Assembly: GCA_016209945.1 (NCBI GenBank)
Contig: JACQVD010000162.1
Coordinates: 1 to 32,541 of the forward strand
Direction: 5' to 3'
DNA length: 32,541 nt
Source of the DNA: Gemmatimonadota bacterium
GTDB lineage: Bacteria > Gemmatimonadota > Gemmatimonadetes > Palauibacterales > KS3-K002
Shown: one piece after another, positions 16,645 to 24,388 of the stretch
Layout of the letters: the number at the start of each line of letters is the position of its first letter
Numbering within the stretch: the first letter of the stretch is position 1
Made by a program: the position numbers and the translations under genes
The notes under the pieces: model-generated
What the model was told of the DNA's origin: nothing
Seen by the model: the letters and a program-made list of their open reading frames with translations, nothing else
Database searches by the model: none

Positions 16645-17022
16645 GTGAAGCGGCGGGATCTCATCTCCCACCTGGAGGCCGGGGGGGCTTCGGTGCACCC
16701 ACAGATTCGGTCTGCTCAGCAGTACGTGCGTGAGCATCACTTCGAGGCCCTCCCCCTCGGTCGGGTAGCGGGAGCGGTGCACCTCGGCCAGTACTACTTC
16801 AGTCGTCTGTTCCGGCGTTCCGTCGGCCTACCGTTTCGCGATTTCGTGGCCGGCATACGCGTCGAGCGCGCAGAGAAGCTCTTGCGAGCAGTCCCGCGGC
16901 GTTCGATCACCGAGATCGCGTATGCCGTGGGCTTCGGGACTCTTCGGAGCTTCGAGTTGCAGTTCAAGCGGCTGACGGGCATGACGCCGTCCGCGTATCG
17001 CCGCCGGGGAACCGCGCCGTGA
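16645..17022 (+). CDS. AraC/XylS-type regulator consisting of the DNA-binding domain only
   Basis: 125 residues from GTG 16645, with AAGGAGGGAGG just upstream. Two helix-turn-helix motifs of the AraC family are seen: PLGRVAGAVHLGQYYFSRLF (about 37-56) and SITEIAYAVGFGTLRSFELQF (about 88-108), then the family tail GMTPSAYRR. There is no effector-binding domain, so activity is not obviously ligand-controlled; control may be through expression, as in MarA/SoxS. TATGAT (16622-16627) is a possible -10 but no -35 matches. Targets are unknown. Confidence 0.88.
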   Translation: MKRRDLISHLEAGGASVHPQIRSAQQYVREHHFEALPLGRVAGAVHLGQYYFSRLFRRSVGLPFRDFVAGIRVERAEKLLRAVPRRSITEIAYAVGFGTLRSFELQFKRLTGMTPSAYRRRGTAP

Positions 17023-17116
17023 GGCAGCGGGCGGCCTGGATTTCCGAGCCGGACGGGCGGCGCGAGCGCAAATTTCTTCGCGACTTCTGGGGTTAGAGGG
17101 AATACATTCATGTCGT

Positions 17117-17188
17117 TGCGGGGTGGAGGAGTGGTACCTCGCCGGGGTCATAACCCGGAGGTCGTGGGTTCAAATCCCACCCCCGCGA
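17117..17188 (+). tRNA. Initiator tRNA-fMet (CAT)
   Basis: A full cloverleaf can be drawn: acceptor GCGGGG/CCCCGC, D-stem GAGG/CCTC, anticodon stem CCGGG/CCCGG with loop GTCATAA (anticodon CAT), T-stem GTGGG/CCCAC with TTCAAAT loop. The three G-C pairs at the base of the anticodon loop (GGG/CCC) and A11-T24 in the D-stem are initiator hallmarks. The first acceptor pair is T1-G72, weak as expected for an initiator, which must not have a strong 1-72 pair. The 3' CCA is not encoded. Confidence 0.92.
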
Positions 17189-17191
17189 CGC

Positions 17192-17243
17192 GGGGCCGGC
17201 CGGGGCTGATGCGACGGTCGTAGTGTTCGCGCCGGCCGGCCCC
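17192..17243 (+). terminator. 12-base perfect inverted repeat after the tRNA
   Basis: GGGGCCGGCCGG (17192-17203) pairs with CCGGCCGGCCCC (17232-17243) across a 28-base loop, starting 3 bases after the tRNA. It probably ends or protects the tRNA transcript, but there is no T-tract, so termination by this stem alone is uncertain. Confidence 0.5.
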
Positions 17244-17287
17244 ACCGCAGTACCCTCTCGGTTCTGTGCAACCGTTCTGGAGGCGCT

Positions 17288-18028
17288 ATGAGCTCCCATG
17301 CTCACAGCTGCACCCGCCGGTTCTTCCTCACACGAAGCCCCATCCTTGTCGGCTCCAGCGCCCTCTTTCCGGCATGCGAGCGGGATCCCTTCTCGCTGGA
17401 ACCCGACTCGGACGCGCCGCGAACCGACGGCCTTCACCTCTACATCGACGAGAGCGGCACGCCGTCGGGCGGTGGGATCTTCGTGGCCGGCGCCCTGGTC
17501 GCGCAGAACCCGGTTAAGCACGAGCGGAGGATTCAGCAGCTCAGGCGCGAGCATCGTTACTACACCGAGCTTCGCTACAGCAGCACCGACCGGTTCAGGG
17601 TCCCGTTCGCACGGGCCGTGATCCGTTACATCACGGGCGACCGGGACTTGCGTTTCATGGCTCGTGTGGCGGAAGGCGACGTCGCTGAGGGCTATGTGGA
17701 TCTGTACGCCACGTTGCTTCAGGAAACCGTCGCCGTCGAGGAGCCTTTCGTCGCCCATGTCGAGCGGCGCTCGAGCGGCGGACGCGACCGTCTGCTGCAA
17801 CAGGAGCTTCTCACTCGGGTTCGGAACCTGCGCCGGGTCGAGATCATCGACGGCTCTGCGGGCAACGAATTGGGCCAGGTGGCGGACCTGTTGACCGGCA
17901 GCATTTATGGGGAGATGAGCGGCGTGCGCGACCGGGCAAAGGCCGGGCTCCTTGCTGAGCTGAGGTCGCAGCTCGGTGTGAGCCGTCTCCTCCACGCCTC
18001 CGTCGCCGGCTTCCGATGCACGGTATGA
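17288..18028 (+). CDS. DUF3800 protein with Tat-like N-terminal leader
   Basis: 246 residues from ATG 17288. The core has the DUF3800 pattern of an RNase H-like fold: LYIDESGTP (about 50-58) with the acidic pair, IFVAGALVAQ, HRYYTELRYSS and the C-terminal GNELGQVADLLTGSIYGE, whose Asp would complete the acidic site. Such proteins are common in mobile and defence contexts, but their biochemical role is not established. The first 31 residues (TRRFFLT then a hydrophobic stretch ending in FPAC) look like a twin-arginine or lipoprotein signal, which is odd for this family. It sits directly after a tRNA gene. The start could be further in if the leader is a chance reading. Confidence 0.75.
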   Translation: MSSHAHSCTRRFFLTRSPILVGSSALFPACERDPFSLEPDSDAPRTDGLHLYIDESGTPSGGGIFVAGALVAQNPVKHERRIQQLRREHRYYTELRYSSTDRFRVPFARAVIRYITGDRDLRFMARVAEGDVAEGYVDLYATLLQETVAVEEPFVAHVERRSSGGRDRLLQQELLTRVRNLRRVEIIDGSAGNELGQVADLLTGSIYGEMSGVRDRAKAGLLAELRSQLGVSRLLHASVAGFRCTV

Positions 18029-18044
18029 ATCGAGCCTAGGCCGC

Positions 18045-18356
18045 CTACGCGGCGGCCGGCTTCGGCCGCCGATGGAAGAGCCACCAAACGAGGAGCGCCA
18101 CGAGAAAGAGCGGTGCCGCGAGGATCGCGAGCGCGAACCCCAGTTTCAGGCCCACAGCGAGCAGGACCCCCAAACCGAGCGCGCCCGCCAGGCCCGCTAT
18201 AACGAGGGCCAGGATCACCCCGCCGACCACGAGCAGGACCGCGAACACGATCCCGCCGACGACTCCGCCCAGCGCCAGGAGCACGGTGAGCACCACGGCG
18301 CCCACCACGAGCGCCACGAGGAGCCCGACCCCGAGCACGAAAAGTTCGAACATCAT
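18045..18356 (-). CDS. Small Gly/Leu/Val-rich membrane protein
   Basis: 103 residues from the tandem ATG-ATG at 18356/18353; AAGGAG lies 3 or 6 bases upstream, so the second Met fits better. The whole protein is hydrophobic with three to four membrane segments (about 3-27, 28-54, 60-92) and ends in a basic tail HRRPKPAAA. No family is recognised. It is the last gene of the ECF sigma operon, 7 bases after the preceding stop, so it probably acts in the same envelope response. Confidence 0.75.
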   Translation of the reverse strand: MMFELFVLGVGLLVALVVGAVVLTVLLALGGVVGGIVFAVLLVVGGVILALVIAGLAGALGLGVLLAVGLKLGFALAILAAPLFLVALLVWWLFHRRPKPAAA

Positions 18357-18363
18357 CGTCTCC

Positions 18364-19212
18364 TTATCTCGTGCGCTCCACCTCCACGGAGCCCAGCGCA
18401 GCGTCGATCGAGATCGTCAACTTGTGCGGCGCTTCCGGCCAGTTCTCGCTCACCCACCGCTTCCCCTGACGGACCATCCCGGAGGCGCTGAACGAGATCA
18501 GGAACGTGTCCTTCTCGATCGTCACGCCCACGGCCTCGGGCACCCGGAGTGTGAGGGAGCCGATGCCCATGCTGACGTCCACCACCATGTCGCCGGACCA
18601 GACGCCGCCGAAGTCGAGCGTGAGATCGCCGACGCCGCCGTCGAAATCCAGCTTCGCGCAGCGCGCGTTCCCGAGGCCCTCGACGCGGAACGCCGCGACG
18701 CCCGCATTGAAGGAGCAACGCTCGATCGTCGCCCCGTTCGGCTGGCTGAAGCGCACCGTCGCGTCGCTCGCCCCCGTGTTCACTGAGAGGGCGGTGATGC
18801 GCATCCCGCCCAGCTCGATGTCGGCCTCACCGGCGCCGAAGTCGAGATCGAGTTCCACGGGGATGTCGGGCGCCAGCTGTAGACTCAAGGAGCCGGCCTT
18901 CCGTTTGAGCCCCCGAAGCGAGAACCCGTCCTTCGAGCGGAGCCCCAGCCGGAGCGTCCCAACGCCGCCGTCCTGCCTGAACTCGCGCCTGGGTTCGGAG
19001 CGGTCCGCGTCGTAGCGCAGCTCCGCGTGGTAGAGGGTCCCCGGACTGCCCGGCCGGATGGAGAGCTCACCCGCGCCGTACTCCACATCCACGCGCAGCG
19101 CACGCTCGCCATGGCGCTGCCGGCTGACGACGAGCGTCTGCCACGTTTGCCCGCTGGCCGTGCACGCGACGGCCGCGAGCAGGGCGACGGCGGCCGCGAG
19201 GCTCCTATGCAC
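18364..19212 (-). CDS. Exported beta-rich 'toastrack'-like protein (LiaF/DUF4097-type)
   Basis: 282 residues from GTG 19212, with GGAGGG 8 bases upstream. N-terminal signal (SLAAAVALLAAVAC, then TAS) has a lipobox-like Cys18, so it is probably a lipoprotein. The rest is repeated beta strands with Gly turns (YGAGELSI, FGAGEADIEL, FNAGVAAFRVEG, FDGGVGDLTLDF, SMGIGSLTLRVP), like the C-terminal domain of LiaF/toastrack proteins that sense cell-envelope state. Its start overlaps the end of the upstream gene by 8 bases. Role inferred: scaffold or sensor in the envelope-stress operon. Confidence 0.82.
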   Translation of the reverse strand: MHRSLAAAVALLAAVACTASGQTWQTLVVSRQRHGERALRVDVEYGAGELSIRPGSPGTLYHAELRYDADRSEPRREFRQDGGVGTLRLGLRSKDGFSLRGLKRKAGSLSLQLAPDIPVELDLDFGAGEADIELGGMRITALSVNTGASDATVRFSQPNGATIERCSFNAGVAAFRVEGLGNARCAKLDFDGGVGDLTLDFGGVWSGDMVVDVSMGIGSLTLRVPEAVGVTIEKDTFLISFSASGMVRQGKRWVSENWPEAPHKLTISIDAALGSVEVERTR

Positions 19213-20791
19213 CGGCCGATCCCTCCGGTCCGGTGGCGGGCGTCGGGCCCGCCGACACCGGAGCAGCAGCCGGCAATGGCGTCCGGCCGGCGAAGTCGCG
19301 GCGCGTCCCGAACCGTGACAGGACCACAGCACCGAGGCCCGCCGTCGCCGCCATCCATGTGAGCAGCCACGCGGCGACCAGCACGAGGATGCCCAGGAGC
19401 CCAAGGAACCTGCCGCCCATCCTGGCAAAGCCGCCGAGGACGAAAAGGCCCAAGAGCAAGCCGAGCCCAACGAGCAGCCGGGCGTACGGGTGCGACCATC
19501 GGACCCGCTCGGCCACGGCCGGCTGGGCCAGGAAATTCGCGCCCGCGGCCATCGCCACAGCCAGGTAGCCCAGAAGGCCGCCAAGCACCATCGCGAGGAC
19601 ATACACCGGGATCGCAGGGATGGTCACAAACAACAACGTGAGGATCAGCAACGCGATCGGGAAAACCGCCTCCGCCACGAGCCCCATCAGCAGCGACCGC
19701 CCGAAACTCGCCGCGAGCGTGTCGGCCACCATCTCGAGCTTCGACTTCAGGAACGAGAAGGCGACGGCGAAGAGCCCCAGAAGCGCGAAGAAGACGTAGA
19801 TGGCGACGGTGCTCAGCACCATCTGCACGCCCGACACGATGTTGTGGAACGCGCCCCGCACAAAGCGGACCGGCGCGGGCCGCGTCACATGACGCAACGT
19901 GCGGAGCGGGCGGAGCACCGCCACGCCCGAGATCTCGGAGATGGCGCCGCGGACCTCCGCACCCTCGTTCTCGATCGAGCCGTCGATCGCGAGCGCGTCG
20001 CCCTGGATGAGGGCACCGGGCCTGAGACGGACTTCTTTCTGGATCACGAGGAGGTCGCCCTTCACGACGCCCGCGATCCTCCCCTCCGTGTCCCACAGGA
20101 TGAGGCTCCCTTCAAGGGTGTCGCCTTCAGGGAGCTCGTATAGAGAGGCGAAGGCCACGACCTTGATGGGCGGCTCCAGCCGTTCCAGGCGGTCCTTGAG
20201 CTGAGCCGTGAGGTCGAGCCCCAGGTCTTCGACGATGTCCACGACATCGGCGAGGCTCTCGATCTCGACGACGACGCCACCGCGCGCTCGTTCACGCCTC
20301 GCACGGGGCGCGGCTGGTGCGGCTGGCGCTTGGATCGTGTCCTGCGCCCCCGTCGCCGCTGCTGGCGGCGCCGCGGGGGTTGGCTCTGTGGGGGCCATCC
20401 ACTCCAGCCCATCGAGCGCCCCGCGCACGGCGCGAAGGGCCTCGGCATCACCGCTCGTCACCTGCATCGCGGCGAGAGCGCTGTACGCGGCCGCGCCGGG
20501 CCGTCCCTCCTGTAGCCCCTCGAGGAACGACCGCCACGCGGTCTCGAGCACTCCACCGCGCTCGTACGTCGCGGCCCGCTGCCCGTCCAGGAGCAGCCGC
20601 CCCCCGCCGAACTCGACGGAGCGGCTGCGCCCGTCCTCGAGCTCGACCTCGACGCGCGCTCTGTCGGAGCCGAGCGCGACTTCGAGCGAGACGACTCGCT
20701 GCGCCTGCGCCTGCGGCGCCCAGCCCAGACTCCAAGCGCTGGCGGCAAGGAGCGCGGCCCACGACACCCACATCATCTTCTTCTTACGCAT
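19205..20791 (-). CDS. Signal peptide, polymer-forming (bactofilin-like) and multi-TM protein
   Basis: 528 residues from ATG 20791. Residues 1-31 form a signal peptide (MRKKKMMWVSWAALLAAS to AQAQ). Residues about 40-160 are Ala/Pro-rich with no recognised fold. Residues about 200-285 have the short beta pattern of polymer-forming/bactofilin domains (GSLILWDTEGRIAGVVKGDLLVIQ, PGALIQGDALAIDGSIE). From about 320 there are five or so membrane helices. Such proteins may place an outer-facing shelf on a membrane anchor. The gene overlaps its upstream anti-sigma gene by 8 bases and its downstream neighbour by 8 bases. Function not known; membrane or envelope role is inferred. Confidence 0.8.
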   Translation of the reverse strand: MRKKKMMWVSWAALLAASAWSLGWAPQAQAQRVVSLEVALGSDRARVEVELEDGRSRSVEFGGGRLLLDGQRAATYERGGVLETAWRSFLEGLQEGRPGAAAYSALAAMQVTSGDAEALRAVRGALDGLEWMAPTEPTPAAPPAAATGAQDTIQAPAAPAAPRARRERARGGVVVEIESLADVVDIVEDLGLDLTAQLKDRLERLEPPIKVVAFASLYELPEGDTLEGSLILWDTEGRIAGVVKGDLLVIQKEVRLRPGALIQGDALAIDGSIENEGAEVRGAISEISGVAVLRPLRTLRHVTRPAPVRFVRGAFHNIVSGVQMVLSTVAIYVFFALLGLFAVAFSFLKSKLEMVADTLAASFGRSLLMGLVAEAVFPIALLILTLLFVTIPAIPVYVLAMVLGGLLGYLAVAMAAGANFLAQPAVAERVRWSHPYARLLVGLGLLLGLFVLGGFARMGGRFLGLLGILVLVAAWLLTWMAATAGLGAVVLSRFGTRRDFAGRTPLPAAAPVSAGPTPATGPEGSAGA

Positions 20792-21392
20792 ACGACCTCA
20801 CCCTTGCCGTCGGCCCGGCGAGCCGGTAGAGGGTCCACGCGCCCCACGTGGCGAAGGCGCCGAAGATTGCCCACAGGAGGAGCAGCGGCACGGCGTAGGT
20901 GCCGACGCCGCTCAGAGTGATCACCTCGGCCACGCGCACGATCCCGCCCCAGAACGCGTCCCGGAGCTCGCCGGCCGCCCATGTCAGGATTCCGCCCGGC
21001 GTCGCTCCCGCCCGGCGATAGAGCCAGAAGAGCGCGGCGGCGACCCCGCCGGTCCACAGCGCCCCTGCGCCCGCGGCGGCCGGCACGAGCCGGCGAGCCC
21101 AGCCCGGAACGCGCACCGCCCGCCGCGCGGCCTTCCCAGGCGCCGCTGCCGCCCCTGCCGCCCCAACGACCAGCCGGCTCAGGACCCGCTCGGCAAACCC
21201 CTGGGCTGGCGGGAGTTGCGGGAGGGCGGAGAGCTGGAGGAAGAGACTCTGCCACTCGGAGAGGCGCGCCCGGCAGGCGGGACAGGCCGCGAGATGCCGG
21301 TCGGCCGACGCCCGCGCGGCGCCCGCCAGATCCGCATCGGCGTAGCGCTCGAGGAGCTCGTCGCTCAGGTGCTGGTCTCGGTCGTTTCGCAT
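20784..21392 (-). CDS. Anti-sigma factor with zinc-finger (zf-HC2) domain
   Basis: 202 residues. The N-terminal zinc-binding anti-sigma motif H-x3-C-x2-C is seen in RHLAACPACRARL (His33, Cys37, Cys40 roughly). Hydrophobic segments at about 103-123 and 168-190 span the membrane, with a loop between. It would hold the ECF sigma factor encoded upstream at the membrane until a signal arrives. It lies 51 bases after the sigma gene stop and overlaps the next gene. Confidence 0.85.
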   Translation of the reverse strand: MRNDRDQHLSDELLERYADADLAGAARASADRHLAACPACRARLSEWQSLFLQLSALPQLPPAQGFAERVLSRLVVGAAGAAAAPGKAARRAVRVPGWARRLVPAAAGAGALWTGGVAAALFWLYRRAGATPGGILTWAAGELRDAFWGGIVRVAEVITLSGVGTYAVPLLLLWAIFGAFATWGAWTLYRLAGPTARVRSYA

Positions 21393-21443
21393 GGTTTCGC
21401 CTCAATCTCCATATGTCCTTACGGCTGACTTTCGCCCCCGGTT

Positions 21444-22034
21444 TCACTCCCGGAGATGGCCCAGCATCGCCTTGAGCTCCGCCCGGGCCCGGTGCAGGTA
21501 CGTCTTCACCGTCCCGATGGGGAGGTCCATGATCTCCGCGATCTCCTCGTAGGCGCGGCCTTCGACGTGCCGCAGCAGGACCGCCGTCCTGTAGGCCGGG
21601 CGGAGCCGCCCGATCGCTTGTTCAATGGCACTGCCGAGCTCGCGGGCCTCGTACGCTGCCTCGGGCGACGCGCCGGGCGCCGCCACGGCGAGCTCCGACT
21701 CCCGCGCCTCCTCGGCGTCGAGCGCATACGGCGACCCGTGGATCGAGAGCGTGTCCACGCGTCGCCGCCGGAGGTGGTCGATGGCGTGGTTGTGGGCGAT
21801 CTTGAAGATCCACGAGGAGACTTTGTAGCGCGGATCGAAGCGGTCGAGGTTCTGAAACGCCTTGACGAAGGCTTCCTGGGCGAGATCCTCGGCGGTCTCA
21901 CGGTGGCGCACGAGCCGGAAGATGAGAGAAAAGACGGGACGCTCGAAGCGGCGGATGAGCTCCCGCAACGCGGCCTCGTCGCCGCTCCGGGCCTGAGCAA
22001 CCAGTTCGCGGTCATCGAGCCGGGGGGTGTCCAC
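21444..22034 (-). CDS. ECF (RpoE-like) RNA polymerase sigma factor
   Basis: 196 residues from GTG 22034. Region 2 is clear (FSLIFRLVRHRETAEDLAQEAFVKAF, about 35-60, and RYKVSSWIFKIAHNHAIDHLRRRR, about 69-92) and so is region 4 (LRPAYRTAVLLRHVEGRAYEEIAEIMDLPIGTVKTYLHRAR, in pieces over about 142-185). It directs RNA polymerase to stress promoters and is held by the next gene's product. The five genes 22034 to 18045 form one operon; the promoter lies in the 119-base gap to menG but is not resolved. Confidence 0.93.
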   Translation of the reverse strand: MDTPRLDDRELVAQARSGDEAALRELIRRFERPVFSLIFRLVRHRETAEDLAQEAFVKAFQNLDRFDPRYKVSSWIFKIAHNHAIDHLRRRRVDTLSIHGSPYALDAEEARESELAVAAPGASPEAAYEARELGSAIEQAIGRLRPAYRTAVLLRHVEGRAYEEIAEIMDLPIGTVKTYLHRARAELKAMLGHLRE

Positions 22035-22153
22035 CGAGCCTTCCGCAGACGGTGTTCCTCCACACCTGCCGCACCCTACGTGGTCCCCGCGCCCGCGGTT
22101 TCGGCGCGTGTTGCTGCCAGGCGGCCGCGTCGGTAACTTCCGCGCGCACCGCG

Positions 22154-22894
22154 ATGCCCAAGACCCATCCCGTCTCGTCGCCCGTCTACGCGCGAGGTTC
22201 CGAGAAGGCGGCCCAGGTCCGGGCGATGTTCTCGGCGATCGCTCCGCGCTACGATGTCCTGAACCATCTCCTGAGCCTGAACCTGGATCGAAGGTGGCGT
22301 CGCCGCGCCGTGGACCGCCTCGCCTGGGAGCGGGCGCCTGCGGGCGTGTATCTGGACGCGTGCAGCGGTACGTTCGATCTCGCCCTGGAGCTCGCGCGCC
22401 GGCCCGCGTTCACCGGCGCCGTCTTGGGTGTCGATTTCTCGGGCCCCATGCTGCGGCAGGGTCTCCGGAAGATTGCGGGCACTCGCGTTCGCCCGGTGTG
22501 TGCCGACGCGCTCGATCTCCCGTTTCCGGATCGGAGCCTCGACGGTGCCATGGTCGCGTTCGGGATCCGCAATCTGGCGGATCTCACGGCCGGCTTCCGG
22601 GAACTGAGTCGTGTGCTTCGCCGCGGCGCCCGCCTCGTCGTCCTGGAGTTCGCGACGCCGGCCCGAGGACCGTGGCGCGGCGTCTACCTCTTGTATTTCA
22701 GGCGCGTGCTTCCCGTGGTCGGACGCTGGATTTCGCAACATAACTTCGCGTATCGCTACCTTCCAGAGTCCGTCCTCCTCTTCGAGTCGCCCGAGGAGCT
22801 GGGCGATACGATGCGATCGGCGGGCTTCGAGGGCGTTGCGATCGAGCGCCTGACGGGCGGCGCCGTCGCCCTCCTGCGCGGGGAGAGGGCCTGA
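22154..22894 (+). CDS. menG: Demethylmenaquinone methyltransferase (MenG/UbiE family)
   Basis: 246 residues from ATG 22154; an upstream in-frame extension to 22052 lacks homology. It makes the last C-methylation of menaquinone using SAM. Motifs: IAPRYDVLNHLLSLNLDRRW (about 29-48), SAM-binding DACSGTFDLAL (about 67-77; the usual GTGD is SGTFD here), VAFGIRNLADLTAGF, and SRVLRRGARLVVLEF. The C-terminal YRYLPESV-x-F motif is complete. First gene of the quinone operon; UbiD-family gene starts right after its stop. Confidence 0.93.
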   Translation: MPKTHPVSSPVYARGSEKAAQVRAMFSAIAPRYDVLNHLLSLNLDRRWRRRAVDRLAWERAPAGVYLDACSGTFDLALELARRPAFTGAVLGVDFSGPMLRQGLRKIAGTRVRPVCADALDLPFPDRSLDGAMVAFGIRNLADLTAGFRELSRVLRRGARLVVLEFATPARGPWRGVYLLYFRRVLPVVGRWISQHNFAYRYLPESVLLFESPEELGDTMRSAGFEGVAIERLTGGAVALLRGERA

Positions 22895-24388
22895 GTGGCA
22901 TACCGCAACCTCCGTGAGTTCCTAACGGATCTCGAGCGCCGCGGGGAGCTCGTGCGCGTCCGGCGGCCGGTCTCCGTGGATCGCGAGATCACCGAGATCG
23001 CCGACCGGTGCATGAAGAGCGATGGCGGCGGGCCCGCGCTCCTGTTCGAAGACGCGCGCCTGCTCGATGGGTCGAGGAGTGCATTCCCGGTCGCCATCAA
23101 CCTATTCGGCAGTCACACACGGATGGGCATGGCGCTCGGGATCGAGCGCCTCGACGAGATCGGCCGGCGCATCGAGGAACTCCTGAAGCTCGGGATCCCG
23201 GAAGGGTTCGTCGAGAAGCTCGCGCTCCTTCCCAAGCTGGCCGAGCTCGCGAAGTACCCGCCGCGCAGGGAGAAGGGGAAGCCGCCCTGCCAGGAGGTCG
23301 TGCTGCGCGGGGACGACGCGGACACGACGCGGCTCCCGCACCTCAAGTGCTGGCCGGAGGACGGCGGCGCGTACATCACCTTCCCGATGGTGGTGACGGT
23401 GGATCCGCGGACGGGAACCCGGAACGTCGGCCTCTACCGGATCCAGATCCTCGACGCGCGGCGGCTCGCCATGCACTGGCAGCGGCATAAGGTGGGCGCT
23501 GCCCACTGGCGGGAGATGGGCGCCCGGGGCGAGCGCATGCCAGTGGCGATCGCGCTGGGCGCGGACCCGGCGACGATGTACAGCGCGAGCGCCCCTCTCC
23601 CGCCTCAGGTGGACGAGTACATCTTCGCCGGGTTCCTGCGGCGCGAGCCCGTCCCCCTGGCGAGGTGTGTGACCTCGGATCTCCTGGTCCCTGCGGAGTC
23701 GGAGATCGTGATCGAGGGGAGCATCGACCCCGCGGAGCCCCTCGTCATGGAGGGCCCGTTTGGCGACCATACGGGCTTCTATTCCCTCGCCGACCTCTAT
23801 CCGTGCGTGCATGTGGAGGCGATCACGCACCGCAGGGACGCCATCTACCCGGCGACGATCGTCGGCCGGCCGCCGATGGAGGACTACTACCTCGGCCACG
23901 CCACGGAGCGGATCTTCCTCCCGCTCATCCGCACGGTGCTCCCCGAGGTGGTGGACATCCACATGCCGCCCGAGGGGATCTTCCACAACCTCGTGTTCGT
24001 GGGCATCGACAAGCAGTATCCCGGCCACGCGTGGAAGGTGATGCACGGGCTCTGGGGGATGGGCCTCCTGTCGCTCGCCAAGGTGATCGTCGTCGTGGAT
24101 CGCGACACGGATGTGCAGAACACCGAGGAGGTGTGGTGGGTGGCGCTCAACCACATCGACCCGGAGCGCGACGTGCGCTTCGTCCTCGGGCCGATGGATG
24201 TCCTCGATCACTCCTCGAGGGCGTTCACGTTCGGATCGAAGATGGGGATCGATGCCACCCGGAAATGGCAGGAGGAGGGGTTCGAGCGCGAGTGGCCGGG
24301 GAGGATCGTCATGGACGAAGCCACGAAGCAGACGATCGACCGCCTCTGGCCGGAGTTGGGGATCCGGCTGCGGGGGCGCGGGGAATGA
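22895..24388 (+). CDS. mqnL: UbiD-family prenylated-FMN decarboxylase (MqnL-like)
   Basis: 497 residues from GTG 22895, adjacent to the menG stop. UbiD enzymes decarboxylate aromatic acids with prenylated FMN made by a UbiX partner, which is encoded at 27428. Seen: [42 protein letters not shown] (the conserved Arg lies in LYR), the acidic [12 protein letters not shown] with the catalytic Glu, and [12 protein letters not shown]. With UbiA- and UbiX-type genes downstream, the best role is decarboxylation in the futalosine menaquinone pathway. Other UbiD roles cannot be excluded. The stop overlaps the next ATG (ATGA). Confidence 0.88.
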   Translation: MAYRNLREFLTDLERRGELVRVRRPVSVDREITEIADRCMKSDGGGPALLFEDARLLDGSRSAFPVAINLFGSHTRMGMALGIERLDEIGRRIEELLKLGIPEGFVEKLALLPKLAELAKYPPRREKGKPPCQEVVLRGDDADTTRLPHLKCWPEDGGAYITFPMVVTVDPRTGTRNVGLYRIQILDARRLAMHWQRHKVGAAHWREMGARGERMPVAIALGADPATMYSASAPLPPQVDEYIFAGFLRREPVPLARCVTSDLLVPAESEIVIEGSIDPAEPLVMEGPFGDHTGFYSLADLYPCVHVEAITHRRDAIYPATIVGRPPMEDYYLGHATERIFLPLIRTVLPEVVDIHMPPEGIFHNLVFVGIDKQYPGHAWKVMHGLWGMGLLSLAKVIVVVDRDTDVQNTEEVWWVALNHIDPERDVRFVLGPMDVLDHSSRAFTFGSKMGIDATRKWQEEGFEREWPGRIVMDEATKQTIDRLWPELGIRLRGRGE

